Shown: positions 25,931 through 35,727, numbered from the stretch's first letter. The stretch: 64,000 bases of DNA from JASBRS01 sp964496495 (GCA_964496495.1 CAZBZU010000013.1:3749-67748); one strand, 5' to 3'. The notes: generated by a model not told the origin, from the sequence alone. A program made the numbers and translations.

Positions 25931-26818
25931 TCAGTCGCCCGGGGCCGCGCCGCCGCCGTCCCTGGAGGCGTCCGCCGCGGCTGCGGCCTCCACGGCGGCA
26001 CGCCAGCGGCGCTTCTCGGCGGCCTCCAACCCGTCGGCGTCGCGAGCGCGGCGCAGCAGGACCACGGTGAAGCCCACCACCGCGATGATGGTGAAGGAGA
26101 ACCACTGGATGGCGTAGCTGAGGTGCGGGCCGCGACCCAGCTCCGGCGGGCTCGGTGCCACGGGCAGCTCGCCGTCCTGTGCCGGCGACTGCGTCTGCAG
26201 CTGCAGGTAGCCGCCGATCAGCGCGAACGGCATCTGCGGCTGCAGGCGCGTGGGGTTGGCGTAGAAGGACTTCTTGAGCGGGCCGCTCGCGGGGTCCTGC
26301 GGGCTGAGGTGCTTGAAGACGCCGGAGGGCTCGGGGTCGGGCAAGCGCAGCAGTCCGGTGAGCGTCACCGTGCCGCCAGGCGGCGCCGCCTGCGGCACCG
26401 GCGGGTCGTTGTCGGTGTAGGGCACCCAGCCGCGGTCGACCAGCAGGGCCTTGCCGTCCGGCAGCACCAGCGGCGTGAGCACGTGGAAGCCGGGGTGGCC
26501 GCCGAGGCTCCGCGAGCGCAGCAGCACCTCGTCCGCGGGAACGTAGCGGCCGCGGACGCTCACGTGCCGGTAGGCGGCCGAGCCCGCCTCACCCAGCGGC
26601 GCGTCGAAGCGGTAGCGGGCGAGCGCGTCCGACAGCGGCACTGCCGGCGCCCTCATGCGCGCTTCGATGTGGCTGTTCCGCTCTAGCCGCTGATGCAGCC
26701 TCCGCACCTGCCACAGGCCCAGGTTGACCATCACCGCCGCCATCGCCACGATGGTCAGCGTCCCCAGCCACCACCGCGGCTTGCGCAGGAAGCGCCAGCT
26801 CCACTCGGGGCGGCTCAT
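25931..26818 (-). CDS. SURF1-family cytochrome oxidase assembly protein
   Basis: This 295-residue membrane protein has the SURF1 layout: a helix near the N-terminus (about 17-38), a large external domain with DRGWVPY and LLLRSRSLGGHPGFHVLTPL, and a second helix near the C-terminus (about 235-258) preceded by HLSYAIQWFSF. SURF1 proteins help insert heme a into cytochrome oxidase subunit I. It is the last gene of ctaA-ctaB-surf1, 31 bases after ctaB, which fits this role. The cytoplasmic tail is Ala/Arg-rich. Confidence 0.9.
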   Translation of the reverse strand: MSRPEWSWRFLRKPRWWLGTLTIVAMAAVMVNLGLWQVRRLHQRLERNSHIEARMRAPAVPLSDALARYRFDAPLGEAGSAAYRHVSVRGRYVPADEVLLRSRSLGGHPGFHVLTPLVLPDGKALLVDRGWVPYTDNDPPVPQAAPPGGTVTLTGLLRLPDPEPSGVFKHLSPQDPASGPLKKSFYANPTRLQPQMPFALIGGYLQLQTQSPAQDGELPVAPSPPELGRGPHLSYAIQWFSFTIIAVVGFTVVLLRRARDADGLEAAEKRRWRAAVEAAAAADASRDGGGAAPGD

Positions 26819-26849
26819 CGAGGCGGGCTCGTCGTCGTGGTCAGTCTCC

Positions 26850-27785
26850 TCAGAACAGGATGCGGTCGAGCGCCATGCTCACGAAGACCAGCGCCAGGTA
26901 CGTCATCGAGTACTTGTACACCGGCAACGCCATCATCTTGTCGATCGGCCGGCCGCTCCGCGCCACCTGGAACAGCCTCAGCACCCGCACCGCCAGCACC
27001 ACGTTGAGCCCCAGCGCCGCCAGGAAGTACGCCGGGCTGAACACGTGCAGGAAGAACGGCGCCACCGTCAACACCATCGTCAGCACGGCGTACATCACCA
27101 TCTGCAGCACCGTCGCTCGCTCGCCGATCACCACCGGCGCCATCGGCACGCCCACGTTGCGATACTCGTCCTTGATCATCAAGGCCAACGCCCAGAAGTG
27201 CACCGGCGTCCACATGAACACCAACGCGAACAACACCCACGCCAGCAGGCTCAACTGACCCGTGACCGCGGCCCACCCCACCAGCGGCGGGATCGCGCCC
27301 GCGGCACCGCCGATCACGATGTTCTGCCAGGTGCTGCGCTTGAGCCACATGGTGTAGACGATCACGTAGAAGGCGATCCCCGCCCACGACAGCAACGCCG
27401 CCAGCACATTGGCCGTGCCCGCGATGATCGCGAACGACGCCAGCGTGAGCGCCACCCCGAAGACCAGCGCGTTGCGGGTGGGCACCACCTGCGTCACCGT
27501 CGGCCGCCGGGCCGTGCGCCGCATGCGCTCGTCGATGTCGCGGTCGTAGACCATGTTGAACACGCCCGCCGCGCCGGCGGACATGTAGCCGCCGAGCGTC
27601 ACCCCGATGAGCGCGATCCACCCCGGGAAGCCACGGGCGGCGATGAACATCGCCCCCACTGTGGTGAGCAGCAGCAAGCTGATCACCTTCGGCTTGGTGA
27701 GCGTGATGTAGTCGCGCACGGTGGCGCGTTGCGGCGCCACCGTCACCCTCTCGGCCGCATCCGCGACCTCCGCCCGGTCAGTCAT
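26850..27785 (-). CDS. ctaB: Protoheme IX farnesyltransferase (heme O synthase)
   Basis: This 311-residue polytopic prenyltransferase converts heme B to heme O. The N-terminal TKPKVISLLLLTTVGAM and the first Asp-rich motif in NMVYDRDIDERMRRTARRP are diagnostic, and a second polar loop (MIKDEYRNVGVPMAPVV) is present. About nine membrane segments follow UbiA-family spacing. Its start overlaps the end of ctaA by 8 bases, so the two are translationally coupled and act in sequence. Confidence 0.95.
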   Translation of the reverse strand: MTDRAEVADAAERVTVAPQRATVRDYITLTKPKVISLLLLTTVGAMFIAARGFPGWIALIGVTLGGYMSAGAAGVFNMVYDRDIDERMRRTARRPTVTQVVPTRNALVFGVALTLASFAIIAGTANVLAALLSWAGIAFYVIVYTMWLKRSTWQNIVIGGAAGAIPPLVGWAAVTGQLSLLAWVLFALVFMWTPVHFWALALMIKDEYRNVGVPMAPVVIGERATVLQMVMYAVLTMVLTVAPFFLHVFSPAYFLAALGLNVVLAVRVLRLFQVARSGRPIDKMMALPVYKYSMTYLALVFVSMALDRILF

Positions 27786-28767
27786 GCGCTACCCCCTCCA
27801 CGACGGGCCCCTGCGACTGGGACTCCGCCCTTCGCCGGGCGGACTCGCCGCCCAGCATCTCCAGCGACAGCGTCGTCAACAGTGAGAACGCCAGCACCGC
27901 CATGCTCAGGTGGAGCAGCTGCAGCGCCATCGGCGCCAGGAACGCGAGGTTGGCCGTCCCTACCGCCAGCTGCGCCACGTACACGGCGAGGAGCGCCTGC
28001 GCGGTGCGGCGCGCAGCCGGGGTGGGCTTGAGCCACCAGGACAGCCCCAGGCCCACGAACAGGTAGGTTCCTACGGTGATGGCGATGAGCGGGTGCAGGA
28101 TGCGCAAGCGGATGAGCGTGTGGGACGCCGGGTTGAAGTCTGCCGCGAAGCCCTGGCTGAGCGATGCCGAGGGGAACATGGTGTTGCCCATGGCGGCGAT
28201 GCCGCCCGAGAAGATCAGCAGCAGCATCCCCACCAGGCCCAGGCCGAGAACCGTGGCGAGCGCCCCCTGCCTGCCGATGCGCAGGGGCCAGGCCGGCGCC
28301 TTGCGGCGCGAGAACACCACCACGCCGGTGAGGGTGCCGATGAGGAGCAGCGAGTTGACGAGGTGCACCGCCACCAGCACCCCGCGCGCCAGGCTGTGGT
28401 TGTCGCCGGTGAGGCCGAACACGACCGTGACCATCCCCAGCAGCGCCTCCATGATCACGAAGTAGAAGGCGGCGAAGGCGAACGCGCTGAAGCCGCGCCG
28501 CTCCTGGCGCAGGCGCCAGGCGCGCACCACCAGCCACACCCCCAGCGCCAGCACGGTGAGCGCCAGCAGCCGGTGACTGAACTCGATGAGCGTGTGCACC
28601 CCGGCGTTGAGGGGCACGACCTCGCCGTTGCAGGTGGGCCAGTGCCCTCCGCAGCCCGCGCCCGAGCCGGACGCCCGCACGAAGGCCCCTTGCAGGATCA
28701 CCAGGGCGTTGCAGATCAGGGCGAGCCAGGCGAGCGTATGGGTGGACGGTCGCCACGTTTCGGCCAT
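27778..28767 (-). CDS. ctaA: Heme A synthase (CtaA/COX15)
   Basis: This 329-residue membrane enzyme oxidises a methyl group of heme O to give heme A for aa3- or ba3-type oxidases. Conserved features: GAFVRASGSGAGCGGHWPTCNG with the external cysteine pair, the EFSHRLLA histidine, and later HLVNS and LRILHPLIA histidines as heme ligands, in eight helices. It is the first gene of ctaA-ctaB-surf1 with GGGAGAGAGGAG upstream. The oxidase genes themselves are outside the window. Confidence 0.94.
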   Translation of the reverse strand: MAETWRPSTHTLAWLALICNALVILQGAFVRASGSGAGCGGHWPTCNGEVVPLNAGVHTLIEFSHRLLALTVLALGVWLVVRAWRLRQERRGFSAFAFAAFYFVIMEALLGMVTVVFGLTGDNHSLARGVLVAVHLVNSLLLIGTLTGVVVFSRRKAPAWPLRIGRQGALATVLGLGLVGMLLLIFSGGIAAMGNTMFPSASLSQGFAADFNPASHTLIRLRILHPLIAITVGTYLFVGLGLSWWLKPTPAARRTAQALLAVYVAQLAVGTANLAFLAPMALQLLHLSMAVLAFSLLTTLSLEMLGGESARRRAESQSQGPVVEGVAHD

Positions 28768-28999
28768 GCCTCTCCTCTCTCCCGCGACCCCCGACGCCCC
28801 GCGGCTCGCCTGAGCGAGCGCCGGGAAGGGACCGGGCAGGTGGGGTTCCGGGACGGATGTCCCTTGACCTCTCGATGCTACCGCCTCGCGCCTGGCACCG
28901 CCAGCCCGCGCGACGTCGCTCGGTCGGATGGGCCGATGCTAGCACCGCCGTAAGGGCCGCGGCGCACGCCCGCGACACGCTCCGGGGTATAGTCCCGTC
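28768..28999. other. Divergent intergenic region between ctaA and the PIG-L unit
   Basis: It holds the ctaA ribosome site and a weak minus-strand TAGCAT near 28880. On the plus strand it has TATAGT at 28988-28993. No other gene is evident. Confidence 0.5.
28988..28993 (+). promoter_or_regulatory. -10 hexamer TATAGT ahead of a leaderless small frame
   Basis: TATAGT is 6 bases before GTG at 29000. It would drive the small frame and the PIG-L gene behind it as one transcript. Confidence 0.5.
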
Positions 29000-29073
29000 G
29001 TGTCCATGACGCTGCGCGGAACGCGCGCGCCCGGGCAGCTCCCGCCGGGCGCCTACATGAAGCGGAGGCGGCC

Positions 29074-29077
<4 letters not shown>
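29000..29077 (+). CDS. 25-codon leaderless upstream frame overlapping the PIG-L gene
   Basis: GTG at 29000 (or ATG at 29006 in the same frame) opens a frame that ends in a TGA overlapping the GTG start of the PIG-L gene (GTGA). The product is short and basic, ending MKRRRP. With a -10 hexamer 6 bases upstream, the frame would begin at the 5' end of the mRNA. It is either a coupling or regulatory upstream frame or chance; there is no recognisable domain. Confidence 0.35.
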
Positions 29078-29760
<683 letters not shown>

Positions 29761-30028
29761 CCGCCGCGCCACCCCGGTGATAGCGCGAAACGCGCGTGCT
29801 GCACACCCCATTCTCACAGTGGGTGGTCATCATGAACTCCAATGGAAGCATCTCGGCGACGCCCACGCCGCGAACCCGCGCCGGCTTCCACGGCCGGGTC
29901 GTGGCGCCAGCGTTCGCGTCCGCCGCTCCCCGCCGACAGGCCCGTCGAGGGCGATGGCGGGCGTAGCGAGGGTGGATGGTACACTCGCCGCACCCTTCAC
30001 AACACCGGAGGAACCGTCGGAGGATACG

Positions 30029-31204
30029 TTGATTAGCACCCTGAACAAGAGCAACGGCGCCTGGGGCCGAGCGCTGTTGGCAACCCTGGTCGTCCTGCTG
30101 GGCCTGAGCGCGGCGTTCGCGCAGAGCTCCTCGTCCTCGTCCAGCGATACGTCGGGCACCTCTCAAACGAAGGCGCCGGACGCGGCCTCGCTGGTGAGCG
30201 ACGGACAGTTCTACCTCGATCACGGCGACTGCGCGCTGGCGCAGTACTTCTACCAGCAGGCGCTGAAGAGCGACGCCACCAACGTCGAGGCGCTGGTAGG
30301 GAAGGGCCGCTCGCTCACCTGCCAGCAGGCCTACGCCCAGGCGATCGACGCCTTCCAGGCCGCGCTGAAGCAGGACCCTCGCAACGTGCTCGCCTACGTC
30401 CACCTGGCGCTCACCTACCGCGACCAGTACCAGGCCGACCCGCAGAGCTACGCCAACCGCCTGTCCGACGCGCTCGACACCATCAAGAAGGCCGAGAGCT
30501 TCGCCCCCGACGACCCGCGGGTGCTCAACACCGAGGGCGTGGTGCTCTACGACCAGGGCAACCTCAAGGAGGCGCGCACGGCGCTGGAGAGCGCGGTGTC
30601 GCAGGCCACCAGCGGCAAGGGCGGGCTCGGCAGTGCCGAGCGCTCCACCCTGCAGGTCAACCTCGGGCGCGTCTACCGCGACCAGGGCAACCTGCAGCTC
30701 GCCGAGCAGGCCTTCCGCCGCGCGGTGGTGCTCGACCCCACCAACAGCGAGGCCCACAACAACCTGGGCAACGTGGCCTTCCGGCTGAAGGACTGCAGCA
30801 CCGCCGAGTACGAGCTGTCGCAGGCCGTCAGCCTCAACCCGCAGTCGCTGTCGGCGGTGTCGCAGCTCGGCATCACCATGTTCGAGTGCGGCGACGTCAA
30901 GGCCAGCGTGCCCAAGCTGGAGGCGGCCCTGAAGCTCAACGGCTCGGTGTTCATGCCCCCCATCTACACCTACCTGGCGCGCGCCTACCTCAAGACCGGT
31001 CAGATCGACGAGGCAGTCAGGCGGGCCCAGCAGGGCGCGTTGCTGCCGCCCGAGAGCGCCGACGCCTACTACTGGCTGGGCCAGGCCTACCAGGCGCGCG
31101 GCGGCACCGGCGACCTCACCAACGCCAAGCAGGCCTACCAGCGCGCGTTGCAGATCGACCCCACCTACCAGAAGGCCAAGGACGCGCTCAACGCCATGCC
31201 GTAG
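30029..31204 (+). CDS. Exported TPR-repeat protein
   Basis: This 391-residue protein has a signal peptide (about 1-30, ending AAFAQ) followed by a Ser-rich linker and about nine TPR units (residues 55-385), for example AQYFYQQALKSDATNVEALVGKG and AEQAFRRAVVLDPTNSEAHNNLG. It has pairs of cysteines in the repeats (HGDCALA, SLTCQQ, KDCSTAE, MFECGD). It probably acts as an envelope scaffold. It starts with TTG at 30029 behind a GGAGG site; the frame opens further upstream but without a signal. TACACT near 29988 may be its -10. Confidence 0.85.
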   Translation: MISTLNKSNGAWGRALLATLVVLLGLSAAFAQSSSSSSSDTSGTSQTKAPDAASLVSDGQFYLDHGDCALAQYFYQQALKSDATNVEALVGKGRSLTCQQAYAQAIDAFQAALKQDPRNVLAYVHLALTYRDQYQADPQSYANRLSDALDTIKKAESFAPDDPRVLNTEGVVLYDQGNLKEARTALESAVSQATSGKGGLGSAERSTLQVNLGRVYRDQGNLQLAEQAFRRAVVLDPTNSEAHNNLGNVAFRLKDCSTAEYELSQAVSLNPQSLSAVSQLGITMFECGDVKASVPKLEAALKLNGSVFMPPIYTYLARAYLKTGQIDEAVRRAQQGALLPPESADAYYWLGQAYQARGGTGDLTNAKQAYQRALQIDPTYQKAKDALNAMP

Positions 31205-31303
31205 CGGCCAGGGCGACGCGGAGGTACGCGCGGGCGCCCTCGGCGGGGCGCCCGCGCTTCCGTGTGCGTCGGCCAGGGCTGGCCGCGGACGCAAACGCTC
31301 CTG

Positions 31304-31309
31304 TATACT
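31304..31309 (+). promoter_or_regulatory. -10 hexamer TATACT for rpsB
   Basis: TATACT gives a predicted mRNA leader of about 120 bases. That leader contains an imperfect stem, GGCCGGCGG (31320-31328) against CCGCC-T-GGCC (31340-31349), a candidate autoregulatory S2 leader. No clear -35 is seen. Confidence 0.5.
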
Positions 31310-31434
31310 GCGGAGGTTTGGCCGGCGGCAGCGGGATGTCCGCCTGGCCGACAGGAGCACCGGGGCGCCCCGCGCGGGTCCAGCCCGCCGGGCACCCGAT
31401 TCCAACCTCAACATCCCGCCACGGAGGAACGGTC

Positions 31435-32730
31435 ATGTCCTACCTCGGAATGAAGCAGCTGCTGGAAGCCGGCGTCCACTTCGGGCACGAGACGAAGCGC
31501 TGGAACCCGAAGATGAAGCGCTACATCTTCGCGGAGCGCAACGGCATCTTCATCATCGACCTGCAGAAGACGCTCGTCGAGAGCGAGAAGGCCTTCAACT
31601 TCCTGCGCGACATGGCCGGCCGCGGCAGCACCATCCTGTTCGTCGGCACCAAGAAGCAGGCGCAGGAGATCCTGGCGGCCGAGGCCAAGCGCTGCGGCAT
31701 GCCCTTCATCAACGAGCGCTGGCTGGGCGGGCTGCTGACCAACTTCAAGACCATCCGCACCCGCGTCGAGCGCCTCAAGGACCTGCAGGGCATGTTCGAC
31801 GACGAGTCGATCCTGCGGTTCACCAAGAAGGAACAGATCTCCATGGGCAAGGAGCTGCAGCGCCTGCACCGCTACCTCGGCGGCATCCAGGAGATGAACC
31901 GCCTGCCCGACGCGCTGTTCGTGATCGACCCCACCAAGGAGGCGATCGCGGTCAAGGAGGCCAACAAGCTCGACATCCCCGTCGTCGCGCTGGCCGACAC
32001 CGACAGCGACCCGGACGTCCTCGACCACATCATCCCGGGTAACGACGACGCCATCCGCTCCATCCAGCTGGTCACCGCCAGGCTCTCCGACGTCATCGTG
32101 GAGGTCAAGGGCGGCGCCGACCAGCCGGTCGACCGGCCGGCGGCGGAGCCCGAGGCGCCGGCGCAGCGTGAGACGCTGCCGACGCCGATGTCCTCGCCGG
32201 AGCGGACCATCAAGGCCGCCGCGGCGATGGCGGAGGACGAGGCGGGCGCGGGCACGGCCGCCACCGAGGCGGCCACCCCGGCCGCCACCAAGGCTCCCAC
32301 CGAGGCCGGTGCCGAGGCCGGCAAGGCCGGCGGCGCCGCCGCAGCTGCCGCGGCGCCGGAGGCTGCGCCCGAGACCGCCGCGGCCGAGGACGCTGCCACC
32401 GCCGAGGCACCGGCCACCGAAGCACCGGCCACCGAAGCACCGGCCACCGAAGCACCGGCCACGGAGCCGGCAGCCACCGAAGAAGCGACCACCGAAGAAA
32501 CGGCCACCGAGGCACCCTCTGCGAAGGAGGCGGCCGCGGAGCCGGCAGCCGCCGAGGCGGAGGCCAAGCCCAAGGCGCGCAAGCCGCGCGCCCGGGCCAC
32601 CAAGGCCGAGGCGGCGCCGAGCGAGACGGCCGCAAGCGAGACGGCCCCGAGCGACACCGCCGAGGGCGACGCAGCCGGCGACGAGAAGGACGCGGGCGAG
32701 GAAGCTGGCAAGACGGAGACCGAGGGCTGA
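31435..32730 (+). CDS. rpsB: Ribosomal protein S2 with long low-complexity C-terminal extension
   Basis: The first 235 or so residues are a normal S2 (MSYLGMKQLLEAGVHFGHET, then GTKKQAQEI, WLGGLLTNFKT, PDALFVIDPTKE, and DDAIRSIQLV). S2 joins the 30S subunit late and contacts S1. The protein is 431 residues, against 230-270 for most bacteria: about 195 extra residues rich in Ala, Glu, Thr and Pro. The tail includes ATEAP repeats encoded by three exact 15-bp DNA repeats (32412-32456), then a basic KARKPRARATK patch and an acidic end. It starts the rpsB-tsf-pyrH-frr cluster, preceded by GGAGG. Confidence 0.95.
   Translation: MSYLGMKQLLEAGVHFGHETKRWNPKMKRYIFAERNGIFIIDLQKTLVESEKAFNFLRDMAGRGSTILFVGTKKQAQEILAAEAKRCGMPFINERWLGGLLTNFKTIRTRVERLKDLQGMFDDESILRFTKKEQISMGKELQRLHRYLGGIQEMNRLPDALFVIDPTKEAIAVKEANKLDIPVVALADTDSDPDVLDHIIPGNDDAIRSIQLVTARLSDVIVEVKGGADQPVDRPAAEPEAPAQRETLPTPMSSPERTIKAAAAMAEDEAGAGTAATEAATPAATKAPTEAGAEAGKAGGAAAAAAAPEAAPETAAAEDAATAEAPATEAPATEAPATEAPATEPAATEEATTEETATEAPSAKEAAAEPAAAEAEAKPKARKPRARATKAEAAPSETAASETAPSDTAEGDAAGDEKDAGEEAGKTETEG
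32412..32456 (+). repeat. Three exact 15-bp repeats inside rpsB
   Basis: GGCCACCGAAGCACC occurs three times in tandem and encodes ATEAP units of the S2 extension. The copy number could vary between strains by slippage. Confidence 0.9.
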
Positions 32731-32763
32731 GCTGAGCCCCGGCGCCGCGGAGGACGAACGACT

Positions 32764-33357
32764 ATGGCTGTGAGCACCGAATCGATCAAGAAGCTGCGCG
32801 CTCTCACCGGCGCGGGCATGCTGGACGTCAAGAAGGCGCTCGACGAGACCGCCGGCGACATCGACGCAGCGGCCGCGCTGCTGCGCGAGCGCGGCATCGC
32901 CAAGGCCGAGAAGAAGGCCGAGCGCGCCGCGCACGAAGGCTTCATCGGCACCTACGTCCACCACAACGGCAAGATCGGCGTGATGGTGGAGCTGAACTGC
33001 GAGACGGACTTCGTGGCCATGAACGACAGCTTCCACGAGCTGGCGCGCAACATCGCCATGCACGTGGCCATGGCCGACCCCCAGTACGTCAGCCGCGACG
33101 ACGTCCCCAAGGAGATCGCCGACGCGGAGCGCGACGCCTTCGCCAAGCAGGCGGCGGGGGAAGGCAAGCCGGCGAACGTGATCGAGAAGATCGCGGAGGG
33201 GCGGCTGAACAAGTTCTTCGCCGAGAGCTGCCTGCTCGAGCAGGCCTACATCAAGGACGACAAGAAGACGGTCGACACCCTCATCAAGGAGTCGATCGCG
33301 GTCGTCGGCGAGAACATCCAGGTCGGGCGCTTCGCCCGCATCGCCATCGGGGAGTGA
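32764..33357 (+). CDS. tsf: Elongation factor Ts
   Basis: This nucleotide exchange factor for EF-Tu has 197 residues, the short form also found in Thermus, against about 280 in E. coli. The N-terminal UBA-like domain (IKKLRALTGAGMLDVKKAL), the signature ELNCETDFVA, and the C-terminal SCLLEQAYIKDDKKTV are all clear. It lies 33 bases after rpsB with GGAGG, the standard order. Confidence 0.96.
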   Translation: MAVSTESIKKLRALTGAGMLDVKKALDETAGDIDAAAALLRERGIAKAEKKAERAAHEGFIGTYVHHNGKIGVMVELNCETDFVAMNDSFHELARNIAMHVAMADPQYVSRDDVPKEIADAERDAFAKQAAGEGKPANVIEKIAEGRLNKFFAESCLLEQAYIKDDKKTVDTLIKESIAVVGENIQVGRFARIAIGE

Positions 33358-33360
33358 AGC

Positions 33361-34089
33361 GTGCGTAGAGCCCTACTGAAGCTGTCCGGCGAGTTCCTCG
33401 CCGGCGAGAGCGGCTTCGGGGTCTCGCCGGACGCCACCAATTCCCTCGCGGGAGAGATCGCCGCGGCCCTCGGCCGCGGCGTTCATCTGGCCATCGTCGT
33501 CGGCGGCGGCAACTTCTGGCGCGGCGCGCAGAACGGCGGCGGGATGGACCCCGCCACCGCCGACTACGTCGGCATGCTCGGCACCGTCATGAACGCCATG
33601 GCGCTTCAGGACGCGCTCGAGCGCAAGGACGTCGACACCCGGGTGATGACCGCCATCACCATGCAGGAGGTCGCCGAGCCGTACATCCGGCGGCGCGCGC
33701 TTCGCCACCTGGACAAGGAGCGGGTGGTGATCTTCGCCGGCGGCACCGGCAACCCCTTCTTCACGACCGACACCGCCGCCGCGCTGCGCGCGCTGGAGAT
33801 CGACGCCGACATGGTGCTGATGGCGAAGAACAGGGTCGACGGCGTCTACGACGACGATCCCAACGTCAACACCGAGGCGCGGCGCTTCCGCTCGCTGTCC
33901 TACATGGACGTGCTCAACAAGGGCCTGAAGGTGATGGACGACACCGCCATTACGCTGTGCATGGGGCGCGACATGCCCATCACCGTCTTCGACATCTTCT
34001 CCGGGGGCAACCTCGACCGCGTCCTGGCAGGCGACGCCGACGTGGGCACCTTCATCGGCACGGGCGTAGAGACGCGCTACGCCGAGTAG
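33361..34089 (+). CDS. pyrH: UMP kinase
   Basis: This 242-residue amino-acid-kinase-fold enzyme phosphorylates UMP to UDP in pyrimidine synthesis. Motifs: LLKLSGEFLAG at the start, IVVGGGNFWRG, FAGGTGNPFFTTDTAAALRA, and NRVDGVYDDDP. It starts with GTG 3 bases after the tsf stop, so it is cotranslated with it. Confidence 0.95.
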   Translation: MRRALLKLSGEFLAGESGFGVSPDATNSLAGEIAAALGRGVHLAIVVGGGNFWRGAQNGGGMDPATADYVGMLGTVMNAMALQDALERKDVDTRVMTAITMQEVAEPYIRRRALRHLDKERVVIFAGGTGNPFFTTDTAAALRALEIDADMVLMAKNRVDGVYDDDPNVNTEARRFRSLSYMDVLNKGLKVMDDTAITLCMGRDMPITVFDIFSGGNLDRVLAGDADVGTFIGTGVETRYAE

Positions 34090-34174
34090 CGCGGACGCCG
34101 AGCGCTGCGACCGCGGCCGTCCTGCTCGCGGTAGACTGGCTGCAGACGAATCGGGCTGGCAGGAGGTAGCGCTG

Positions 34175-34729
34175 ATGAAGAGCGTCCTGAAAGAATCGCG
34201 GGAGCGCATGGAGAAGTCGCTCCAGTCCTTCGAGGCCACCGTCGCGACGGTCCGCACCGGTCGGGCCAACCCCGCCATCCTCAACCGCGTGATGGTCTCC
34301 TACTACGGCAGCAGCGTGCCCCTCACCCAGCTCGCCTCCATCGCCAGCCCCGACCCGCGGACGCTGCTCATCACGCCGTTCGACAAGTCGGCAGCGGGCG
34401 ACATCGAGCGTGCCATCCAGGAGAGCGACCTCGGCTTCAACCCCAACAACCAGGGGGACGCCATCTTCATCAACGTGCCCACCCTCAACGACGAGCGCCG
34501 CCGCGACCTGGTGAAGGCCGTGCACGGCATGGCGGAGGAGGCGCGCGTCGCCATGCGCAACATCCGCCGCGACGGCAACGACGAGCTCAAGGACATGGAG
34601 AAGGAAGGCGACCTCACCGAGGACGACCTGCGCCGCGGCGAGGCCGAGGTGCAGAAGCTCACCGACGAGTTCATCGCCGCCATCGAGGAGCGTGTCAAGG
34701 CCAAGGAAGAGGACATCCTTGCCGTCTGA
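34175..34729 (+). CDS. frr: Ribosome recycling factor
   Basis: This 184-residue factor splits post-termination ribosomes with EF-G. It shows the usual TVRTGRANPAILNRV, VPLTQLASI, RRRDLVKAVH and KEGDLTEDDLRRGE segments of the three-helix bundle and hinge domain. The gap of 85 bases from pyrH contains TAGACT near 34133, possibly an extra promoter. A GGAGG site precedes the ATG. Confidence 0.96.
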   Translation: MKSVLKESRERMEKSLQSFEATVATVRTGRANPAILNRVMVSYYGSSVPLTQLASIASPDPRTLLITPFDKSAAGDIERAIQESDLGFNPNNQGDAIFINVPTLNDERRRDLVKAVHGMAEEARVAMRNIRRDGNDELKDMEKEGDLTEDDLRRGEAEVQKLTDEFIAAIEERVKAKEEDILAV

Positions 34730-34782
34730 GGGCCCCTGACATGCCTGCGCGTACCGGCGGGCCGGCGTGCTGAGGCGCTGCC

Positions 34783-35727
34783 TTGGCGCCTGAGGCGCGC
34801 GTGGACGGCGCCGGCGACGGTGCGCCCAGGCGGGAGCCGGTGACGGCACCGCCGGAGGTGGAGCAGCCGCGCCGCGACGGCGTGCTAGCGGTGCGCGTGC
34901 TCAGCGCCTTCGTGGCCTTCGTGGCGGCGCTGCTGATCTTCTGGGTGGGCCTGCCGCTGCTGGCGCCCGCCTACCTGGTGCTGACGCTCATCGGCATCCA
35001 GGAGCTCTCCTCCATGCTGGCGCTGCGCGGCATCCGGGTGCGCCGCTGGAGCCTGTGGGTGGCGGCGGTGCTGACGTTGCCGGCGTCGCTGCCGGCCAGC
35101 TACCCCGGCATGCAGCCGCTGGTGGTGGGAGTGAGCTGGCGGGAGCTGCTGCTGGGGCTGTTCGCGCTGTTCCTCATCGGGATCGAGGTGGTGAACCCCA
35201 GGAGCGACTCGCTCCACACCATCGTCTACACCCTCTTCGGCTACCTCTACATCCCCTGGCTGCTCGGCTACTGCGTCACCCTGCGCTACACCCCCGACGG
35301 GGTGCTGGGGCTGTGGTACCTCACCCTGCCGATGCTCGCCATCTTCGCGTCCGACGTCGGCGCATACGCCTTCGGCTCCTGGCTGGGGCGGCGCAAGCTG
35401 GCTCCGCTCATCAGCCCCAACAAGACGGTGGAGGGCTCGCTGGGCGGGCTGGGGCTGTCGGTGGTGGTGGTGGCGGCGGCGACCTTCCTGCTCGAGCGGC
35501 TCGGCCACCTGCACGTCGACCTCTACGACGGCCTGCTGTTCAGCCTGCTGGTGGGCAGCGCCGCGCAACTGGGCGACCTCTTCGAGTCGCTCATCAAGCG
35601 CTGGGTGGGGGTGAAGGACGCCGGCTTCTTCCTGCCGGGCCACGGCGGCGTGCTGGACCGCATCGACAGCACCCTGTTCGCGGTGCCCATCACCTACTAC
35701 TTCGTGACGCTGGTCATCCTGCGATGA
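34783..35727 (+). CDS. cdsA: Phosphatidate cytidylyltransferase (CDP-diacylglycerol synthase)
   Basis: This 314-residue membrane enzyme makes CDP-diacylglycerol from phosphatidate and CTP. About eight helices start near residue 35. The family signature is complete: SLIKRWVGVKDAGFFLPGHGG followed by LDRIDS, preceded by SPNKTVEGSLGG. The start is uncertain: TTG at 34783 is used here, and GTG at 34801 is an alternative. Both precede a 30-residue polar N-terminus. In many bacteria dxr or uppS accompany it; here glnS follows instead. Confidence 0.92.
   Translation: MAPEARVDGAGDGAPRREPVTAPPEVEQPRRDGVLAVRVLSAFVAFVAALLIFWVGLPLLAPAYLVLTLIGIQELSSMLALRGIRVRRWSLWVAAVLTLPASLPASYPGMQPLVVGVSWRELLLGLFALFLIGIEVVNPRSDSLHTIVYTLFGYLYIPWLLGYCVTLRYTPDGVLGLWYLTLPMLAIFASDVGAYAFGSWLGRRKLAPLISPNKTVEGSLGGLGLSVVVVAAATFLLERLGHLHVDLYDGLLFSLLVGSAAQLGDLFESLIKRWVGVKDAGFFLPGHGGVLDRIDSTLFAVPITYYFVTLVILR

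Noticed and set aside
22129..26001. A 1290-codon open frame antisense to ccmH, the cytochrome fusion, Rieske and tal
   Set aside because: It mirrors genes with clear families on the plus strand. Long antisense frames are expected at this GC content because stop codons are rare, and its product is low-complexity Arg/Gly/Val.
29783..29795. Hairpin GCGCG-AAA-CGCGC after the PIG-L gene
   Set aside because: A 5-bp GC stem is expected often by chance at this composition, and nothing else marks a terminator.
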